The notes under the pieces: generated by a model
Seen by the model: the letters and a program-made list of their open reading frames with translations, nothing else
Told to the model about the DNA's origin: nothing
Database searches by the model: none
Part shown: one piece after another, positions 58,759-64,000 of the stretch
Layout of the letters: each line of letters starts with the position of its first letter
How positions within the stretch are numbered: position 1 is the first letter of the stretch
Position numbers and translations under genes: made by a program
Assembly: GCA_018655275.1 (NCBI GenBank)
Contig: JABIJZ010000002.1
Location: forward strand, 124,001-188,000
DNA length: 64,000 nucleotides
Direction: 5' to 3'
Source of the DNA: Candidatus Peregrinibacteria bacterium
GTDB taxonomy: Bacteria; Patescibacteriota; Gracilibacteria; UBA1369; LOWO2-01-FULL-3

Positions 58759-60015
58759 ATGCTCGACCTAAAATTCATTATAGAAAATAAAAAATTAGTC
58801 GCAGAAAATGCGGCAAACAAAAACATCAAAGTAGATGTCGATAAAATCGTTGAACTCGACGCACGACGACGCGAACTTCTTCAAAAAACAGAATCAATCC
58901 GCGCAGAACAAAAACAACTCGGCAAAGACCAAATCGACAAAGCAAAAAAACTTAAACAAGAAATCAAAGACCTGGACCCAGAACTCGAAAAAACCCAAAA
59001 AGACCTCAACGAACTCACAGCCCAAGTCCCAAACATAATCGCCAACTCAACACCAGTAGGAGCCTCTGAAGACGACAACAAAGTCGAACGCACAGAAGGC
59101 AAACCAACAGAATTCAAATTCGATCCAAAAGACCACATAGAACTCGGCACAAATCTCGAGATCATCGACACAGAAAAAGCAGCCGAAATGTCAGGCGCAC
59201 GATTCTACTACCTCAAAGGCGATGCCGCATTACTCGAATTCGCGCTAATCCAATTCACTCTACAAAAACTCGTAAGCAAAGGCTTTACACCAGTCGTTCC
59301 ACCAGTCCTCGTCAAAGAAAAAGCAATGTTCGCCACAGGATTCTTCCCAGCAGAACGAAACGAAATATACAGCGTAAACCCAGGCGAAGACGATTTGTAT
59401 TTAGTAGGAACATCAGAAGTCCCACTAACAATGCTTCACGCCTCAGAAACCCTTCACGAAAAAAAATTACCAATCCGATACTGCGGATTCTCAACCTGCT
59501 TCCGACGCGAAGCTGGATCATACGGCAAAGACACAAAAGGAATCATCCGCGTCCACCAATTCGACAAAATCGAAATGTTCTCATTTTGCCATCCAGAAAA
59601 ATCAGAGGAAGAACACGAACTCATCCGCGAAACCGAAGAAGAAATAATGCAAGACCTCGGCCTGCCATACCAAGTGATAAACATCTGCTCAGCTGACCTC
59701 GGCGCACCAGCCGCAAAAAAATACGACCTCGAAGCCTGGATCCCAACCCAAGAAAAATACCGCGAACTCACAAGCTGCTCAAACTGCACCGATTACCAAG
59801 CACGCCGCGCAAACATCAAATTCAAACCCGAAACTTCAAACCCAGAAACTCAAAAATCACAATTCGTCCACACCCTCAACGGCACAGCCGTAGCAATGGC
59901 ACGAACAATAGTCGCAATCCTCGAAAACTACCAAAACGAAGACGGCACAGTCACAATCCCAGAAGCTTTGAGACCATTCATGGGCGGACGAGACAAAATA
60001 GAAAAACCAGAATAA
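58759..60015 (+). CDS. serS: Seryl-tRNA synthetase
   Basis: This 418-residue class II synthetase charges tRNA-Ser. The N-terminal long coiled-coil arm spans about 25-105 (ELDARRRELLQKTESIRAEQKQLGKD). The catalytic core shows motif 2 around STCFRREAGSYGKDTKGIIRVHQFDKIEMF (about 247-276) and motif 3 in NGTAVAMARTIVAILENYQNEDGTVTIPEALRPFMGG (about 373-410), with TSEVPL near 215. Standard length. The Cys-rich protein gene begins three bases after its stop, so the two are probably co-transcribed. Confidence 0.97.
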   Translation: MLDLKFIIENKKLVAENAANKNIKVDVDKIVELDARRRELLQKTESIRAEQKQLGKDQIDKAKKLKQEIKDLDPELEKTQKDLNELTAQVPNIIANSTPVGASEDDNKVERTEGKPTEFKFDPKDHIELGTNLEIIDTEKAAEMSGARFYYLKGDAALLEFALIQFTLQKLVSKGFTPVVPPVLVKEKAMFATGFFPAERNEIYSVNPGEDDLYLVGTSEVPLTMLHASETLHEKKLPIRYCGFSTCFRREAGSYGKDTKGIIRVHQFDKIEMFSFCHPEKSEEEHELIRETEEEIMQDLGLPYQVINICSADLGAPAAKKYDLEAWIPTQEKYRELTSCSNCTDYQARRANIKFKPETSNPETQKSQFVHTLNGTAVAMARTIVAILENYQNEDGTVTIPEALRPFMGGRDKIEKPE

Positions 60016-60018
60016 CAC

Positions 60019-60972
60019 ATGGGCTTCCTAGAAGACTACAAGGCTCTCCAACTCAAAACCCCTCGAATCGGGGCCATCCAGCTCAAACACACAAACTCAG
60101 ATTTTTGCTACAACATCGATGAATGCAAAAACTGCTACCTCCTCGCAAACGCAGTGGTAAACGAAGACTGCATGTACGGTCGAGATTTTTATAGCAACCA
60201 AGACTGTGTCGATTGCGACCACATTCTCAAATGCACACTTTGCTACGAATGCATCAACTGCAAACATTGCTACAACTGCACCCACATGCAAGATTCCGAA
60301 AACTGCCACGACTGCGAATACGGATACGACCTTCGCCAATGCAAAAACTGCTTCGGATGCGCAACCCTTAGAAACAAAGAATACTACATATTCAACAAAC
60401 CCCATTCAAAAGAAGAATACGAAACCCAAATCACCGAACTCCGCCGCCTCCCCCACCACGAAATCACCAAAAAATTCGAAGAAACCCAACTCGAAACCCC
60501 ACGAGTCTACTGCGTCCAAACAAAATCAGAAAACTTCGTAGGCAACTATCTATCCCACTGCCAAAACACCATCGACTGCTTCGACATAGTGGAATGCCAA
60601 GATTGCGCATACACAACCGAATCAAAAAAATGCAAAGACTCCTACGACAATTTCGTCAACGAACACGGTGAGCTCTGCTACAACCTTTCAAGCTGCCACA
60701 TCATGCACAACTGCGACTGCTGCTTCTTTTCGACTAGCTGTTCAGATTGCGCATACTCAGAGCTACTCATCAACTGCGATCACTGTTTCGGGTGCGTCTC
60801 CCTTCATTACAAAAAATACCACATCCTCAACGAACCATATTCAAAAGAAGACTACGAAAAACGCATAACCGAAATCAAACAAGAACTCCGCGACCAAAAC
60901 CTATATGGCGTCCTAACCCTCCCCCCAACCTATCCACTAGAAGATACAGTAGGAAGTTGGAAGTATTTGTAA
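60019..60972 (+). CDS. Cys-rich repeat protein (paralogue of 22730-24391)
   Basis: This 317-residue protein contains 33 Cys by my count, mostly as CxxC and CxC pairs. Two copies of the family module are clear: C108-L141 (CKNCFGCATLRNKEYYIFN and following KPHSKEEYE) and C253-I286 (CDHCFGCVSLHYKKYHILN and following EPYSKEDYE). Unlike the larger paralogue it has no terminal zinc ribbons. No signal peptide is seen, so the Cys are presumably reduced and metal-binding in the cytoplasm. It follows serS by three bases. Not recognised. Confidence 0.8.
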   Translation: MGFLEDYKALQLKTPRIGAIQLKHTNSDFCYNIDECKNCYLLANAVVNEDCMYGRDFYSNQDCVDCDHILKCTLCYECINCKHCYNCTHMQDSENCHDCEYGYDLRQCKNCFGCATLRNKEYYIFNKPHSKEEYETQITELRRLPHHEITKKFEETQLETPRVYCVQTKSENFVGNYLSHCQNTIDCFDIVECQDCAYTTESKKCKDSYDNFVNEHGELCYNLSSCHIMHNCDCCFFSTSCSDCAYSELLINCDHCFGCVSLHYKKYHILNEPYSKEDYEKRITEIKQELRDQNLYGVLTLPPTYPLEDTVGSWKYL

Positions 60973-61012
60973 TCAGAAAAGGAAGTTTCCCAAAGGTCCC
61001 ACCCACCACACC

Positions 61013-61039
61013 AACCTTTAGTAAATACAACTAAAGGTT
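61013..61039. terminator. Hairpin after the Cys-rich gene
   Basis: AACCTTTAGT (61013-61022) and ACTAAAGGTT (61030-61039) are perfect 10-bp complements with loop AAATACA. There is no T-run after it, so a factor-independent terminator is uncertain. Confidence 0.5.
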
Positions 61040-61128
61040 ACTTAAAGACCCACCACCTTTAGGACACAACACCATGCCACATTTTCACCACCCTCGCAAC
61101 CCGTTTTTCTTTAACATATTCCTTTTGT

Positions 61129-61156
61129 TTGACATTAATATATAAATGAATACAAT
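61129..61156 (+). promoter_or_regulatory. Promoter of rpoB
   Basis: TTGACA (61129-61134), 16 bases, TACAAT (61151-61156): a full -35 consensus and a five-of-six -10. It gives a leader of about 70 bases. Confidence 0.75.
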
Positions 61157-61168
61157 ACCGCTTGCTGC

Positions 61169-61222
61169 CAGGTTAAACGGATGAGTCTTGAAAGAGTAGC
61201 ACGATAGTTCTATTTTAACCTG
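61169..61222 (+). promoter_or_regulatory. Structured rpoB 5' leader
   Basis: CAGGTTAAA (61169-61177) and TTTAACCTG (61214-61222) are perfect 9-bp complements enclosing 36 bases. The stem starts near the predicted transcript start and ends 13 bases before the rpoB ATG. A feedback or antitermination element is possible. Confidence 0.45.
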
Positions 61223-61235
61223 TTAATCTTTAAAT

Positions 61236-64000
61236 ATGCCTAAAAAAAACAACGCTAAGGCTAGTAGCACAGCAAAGAACGAAAAAAAATCTCCAAAAGT
61301 TACTCCAAAAAAAATGACCCCAAAAGCAGGACCGAAATCAGGTCGATCTGTAATTAAAGTCGCAAAAAAAGTAAAAGTAGAGAAAAAGACAACAACGAAA
61401 AAACCTGCAGTAAAGGCAGAAGCTCCGAAAAGACATCACGGAGAAGTTTTCATCAAACCTTCTCAGCTCGAGTTTTCAGAAGAAAAAATCACACAAACAT
61501 CGAACAGAAAGTACTTTTCTGACCAAATAGACAAAGGAGCAAAGTTCCCAAACTTGATTGAAATCCAAACAGACTCATACGAGTGGTACCTAAAAGAAGG
61601 AATCCGAGATTTATTAGACGAAGTATCCCCTATCCAAGATTTCTCAGGGAAGAAATTGGAACTTGCGTTCCTAGACCACGAAATCGGTGAAGCAAAATAC
61701 GACGCTGAAACTTCAAAACTAAAAAACATCAGTTACGAAGCTCCACTAAAAGTTCACGTACAATTAGTAAACAAAGAAACTGGTGAAATTAAGGAGCAAG
61801 ACGTATTCCTAGGCTCAATCCCTCTTATGACAAACAGAGGAACTTTCGTTATCAACGGTATCGAAAGAGTAGTCGTAAGTCAGCTGGTTAGATCACCTGG
61901 AGTGTTCTTCTCAGCAAATGCTCAAGCACCAGGAATGCACAACGCAAAGATCATTCCAAAACGTGGCGCATGGCTTGAAGTTGAAACAGACAAGAAAGGA
62001 ATCATTACAGTAAAAATCGATCGAAAAAGAAAAATCCCAATCACATCTCTAGTAAGAGTGATGGGTTATGAAACTGACAAACAAATATTGGACCTATTCA
62101 AAGACGTAGTAAAAGACATCGACCAGGACCACATCTTAATGACATTGGAAAAAGATACTGCAAAGACATTGGACGAAGCATACCAGAACATTTACAAAAA
62201 GATCCGACCAGGTGACCTGGCTACACCAGAAAACGCAAAGTCGTTGATCGACGCAATGTTCTTTGACTACAGGAAATACGACATGGGACCAGTAGCAAGA
62301 TACAAACTCAACAAGAGATTCAAACTCAAAACTCCAAACACAAAAAAGAACCACACATTCCAAGCAGAAGACCTAGTATTGATCCTAAAACACCTAATAA
62401 GACTGAATAACGGTGAGGAATCTCCGGATGATATCGATCACCTATCAAACAGACGTATCAGAGCCGTTGGAGAACTCGTTCAAAACAAATTCCGAGTTGG
62501 ACTCCTTCGAACAGACAGAATCGCAAAAGACAGAATGACAGTAATGGACCTCGAAACTGTTACTCCGACTCAATTGATCAACTCTCGACCTATCACAGCT
62601 GCGCTAAGAGAATTCTTCGCAAGTTCACAGCTTTCACAGTTCATGGACCAAACAAATCCATTGGCTGAGCTCGCACACAAACGAAGACTATCAGCAATGG
62701 GTCCTGGAGGACTTTCAAGAGAACGTGCATCCTTCGATGTACGTGATGTACACCAATCTCACTACGGAAGAATTTGTCCTATCGCCACACCAGAAGGACC
62801 AAATATTGGTTTAGTGACTCACTTGGCATCTTTCGCAAAAATCAATGAATACGGATTCATCGAAACTCCATTCAGAGAAGTCTCTCAGCTAGTACCAAAC
62901 GACGGAAAAGCTGCAGCAGGCCACATCTCAAGAGAAGAAGTCAAAGCAGGCAGCAAGACATTGGTAAAAGCCGGCGAAGCCTTTACAGAAAAAGCTGCAA
63001 AAGAAGCAAAGAAAATTAAAGACAAACCAGAAATCCAAGTCCGTGCATACATCACAAGTAAAATTTCATACACAGACGCTGATGAAGAAATGGGATTAGT
63101 AATAGCCCAAGCAAACTCAGAACTTGATGAGGTCGGACAATTCACAAACAAAAGGATTTCCGCAAGAAAAGACGGTGATGCGATGCTCGCCCATGTAAAC
63201 GACATCACTCACATCGACATCTCTCCAAAACAGATTATTTCGATCACTACATCTTTGATCCCGTTCTTGGAACACGACGATAATACTCGTGCCTCGATGG
63301 GTTCAAACATGCAACGACAATCTGTATCTCTTGTAAGTCCACACTCTCCAATCGTTGGAACAGGAATGGAAGAAATTACAGCAAAAAACTCAGGACAAGT
63401 CCTAGTCGCAGACAGAGATGGAGACGTCCTATATGTAGATGGAGAACACATCACAGTAATGTACGACAACGGTAAAAAAGTCACTTACGAACTACAAAAC
63501 TACGTTAGATCAAACCAAGCAACAGCAATCCACCAAAGAGCAGTCATCAACAAAGGAGACAAGATCAAAAAAGGAGATCTTCTCGCTGACGGGCCAGCTA
63601 TCGAAGGTGGAGAGCTCGCAATAGGTCAAAACCTCCTAGTAGCCTACATGGCTTGGGAAGGTTTCAACTTCGAGGATGCGGTAATTATCTCTGAACGTTT
63701 AGTGAAAGACGGTGTGTACGATTCAGTCCATATCGAAACATTCACAATCGACGTACGAGACACAAAACTCGGGCCTGAGCTAATCACACGAGACATTCCA
63801 AACGTAGGTGAAGGAAAATTAAAAGACTTGAACGAAGACGGTATCGTAAGAATCGGTGCAACCGTTCATGAAGGAGATATATTGGTAGGTAAAATCACAC
63901 CAAAAGGTGAAACTGAACTAACAGCTGAAGAACGACTCCTCCGAGCAATCTTCGGAGACAAAGCTCGTGACGTAAAAGACACTTCACTCAAACTCCCAGG
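61236..64000 (+). CDS. rpoB: RNA polymerase beta subunit (partial, 3' end beyond the window)
   Basis: The first 921 codons are present; no stop occurs before the window end. The recognised RpoB begins near residue 87 (RKYFSDQIDKGAKFPNLIEIQTDSYEWYL) and continues with NRGTFVINGIERVVVSQLVRSPG, the rifampicin-region LSQFMDQTNPLAELAHKRRLSAMGPGGLSRERA (about 467-500) and RICPIATPEGPNIGLV. The N-terminal 80 or so residues are a Lys, Ala, Pro and Thr-rich basic tail not found in typical RpoB; ATG 61236 is preceded by a good promoter. It begins a transcript of its own, without rplJ or rplL upstream. Confidence 0.97.
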   Translation, partial: MPKKNNAKASSTAKNEKKSPKVTPKKMTPKAGPKSGRSVIKVAKKVKVEKKTTTKKPAVKAEAPKRHHGEVFIKPSQLEFSEEKITQTSNRKYFSDQIDKGAKFPNLIEIQTDSYEWYLKEGIRDLLDEVSPIQDFSGKKLELAFLDHEIGEAKYDAETSKLKNISYEAPLKVHVQLVNKETGEIKEQDVFLGSIPLMTNRGTFVINGIERVVVSQLVRSPGVFFSANAQAPGMHNAKIIPKRGAWLEVETDKKGIITVKIDRKRKIPITSLVRVMGYETDKQILDLFKDVVKDIDQDHILMTLEKDTAKTLDEAYQNIYKKIRPGDLATPENAKSLIDAMFFDYRKYDMGPVARYKLNKRFKLKTPNTKKNHTFQAEDLVLILKHLIRLNNGEESPDDIDHLSNRRIRAVGELVQNKFRVGLLRTDRIAKDRMTVMDLETVTPTQLINSRPITAALREFFASSQLSQFMDQTNPLAELAHKRRLSAMGPGGLSRERASFDVRDVHQSHYGRICPIATPEGPNIGLVTHLASFAKINEYGFIETPFREVSQLVPNDGKAAAGHISREEVKAGSKTLVKAGEAFTEKAAKEAKKIKDKPEIQVRAYITSKISYTDADEEMGLVIAQANSELDEVGQFTNKRISARKDGDAMLAHVNDITHIDISPKQIISITTSLIPFLEHDDNTRASMGSNMQRQSVSLVSPHSPIVGTGMEEITAKNSGQVLVADRDGDVLYVDGEHITVMYDNGKKVTYELQNYVRSNQATAIHQRAVINKGDKIKKGDLLADGPAIEGGELAIGQNLLVAYMAWEGFNFEDAVIISERLVKDGVYDSVHIETFTIDVRDTKLGPELITRDIPNVGEGKLKDLNEDGIVRIGATVHEGDILVGKITPKGETELTAEERLLRAIFGDKARDVKDTSLKLP

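Overview
The window looks like a chromosome fragment of a Patescibacteria (CPR) bacterium, most plausibly a Candidatus Peregrinibacteria-type genome. This is inference from content: compact AT-rich DNA, short intergenic gaps, an archaeal-type AMP phosphorylase next to a ribose-1,5-bisphosphate isomerase, a class II ribonucleotide reductase, and many orphan proteins. TGA acts as a normal stop (for example at 6000-6002, 24389-24391 and 38143-38145), so the UGA=Gly code of Gracilibacteria and Absconditabacteria does not apply. The + strand is A/C-rich under many genes of both orientations.

Layout. 1-3.9 kb: a minus-strand DUF4956/VTC/CotH cell-surface cassette preceded by a large structured element. 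4-12 kb: gltX, three small genes, then a metabolic run pta-ackA-AMP phosphorylase-ribose-1,5-bisphosphate isomerase-deaminase, which would send scavenged nucleotides toward glycolytic intermediates (RuBisCO would have to lie outside the window) and make ATP through acetate. A second copy of the structured element sits at 12.04-12.18 kb between convergent genes. 12.2-18.4 kb: a PP2C-like membrane protein, then the rpmH-rnpA-yidC-jag block with an SLH/RlpA envelope protein. 18.6-27.3 kb: surface polysaccharide genes (O-antigen ligase, MBOAT and SGNH acyl transfer), tRNA-Glu, a TrmB-type regulator and a large Cys-rich protein. 27.4-34.2 kb: cysteine desulfurase, class II RNR, a long charged protein and a methyltransferase. 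34.2-40.8 kb: ComEC, a lipoprotein, LCP ligase, pseudouridine synthase, D,D-carboxypeptidase and MraY. 40.8-45.4 kb: ECF sigma factor with a FecR/DUF5667 partner, then aldolase and FBPase. 45.5-51.9 kb: a CsoR/CstR-type repressor with its operator and a membrane protein, rsmH/ftsL, a small exporter, TsaC and GAPDH. 52-58 kb: a pair of paralogous orphan repeat proteins and the CIRCE-controlled hrcA-grpE-dnaK genes. 58-64 kb: serS, a second Cys-rich protein and the first 921 codons of rpoB.

The most unusual items are: (i) two copies of a roughly 135-140 nt element that folds as a long outer stem carrying two hairpins, with compensatory base changes between copies and the shared loop GTACAYGYTA; (ii) a two-member family of Cys-rich proteins built on a repeated module; (iii) a possible -1 frameshift extending a small surface protein; (iv) a matching C-terminal tail on two unrelated membrane proteins; (v) a CsoR/CstR-like switch with its operator between the -35 and -10 boxes. 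No CRISPR array, insertion sequence or prophage was recognised. No gene-free stretch exceeds 300 bases; the longest is 48840-49124.
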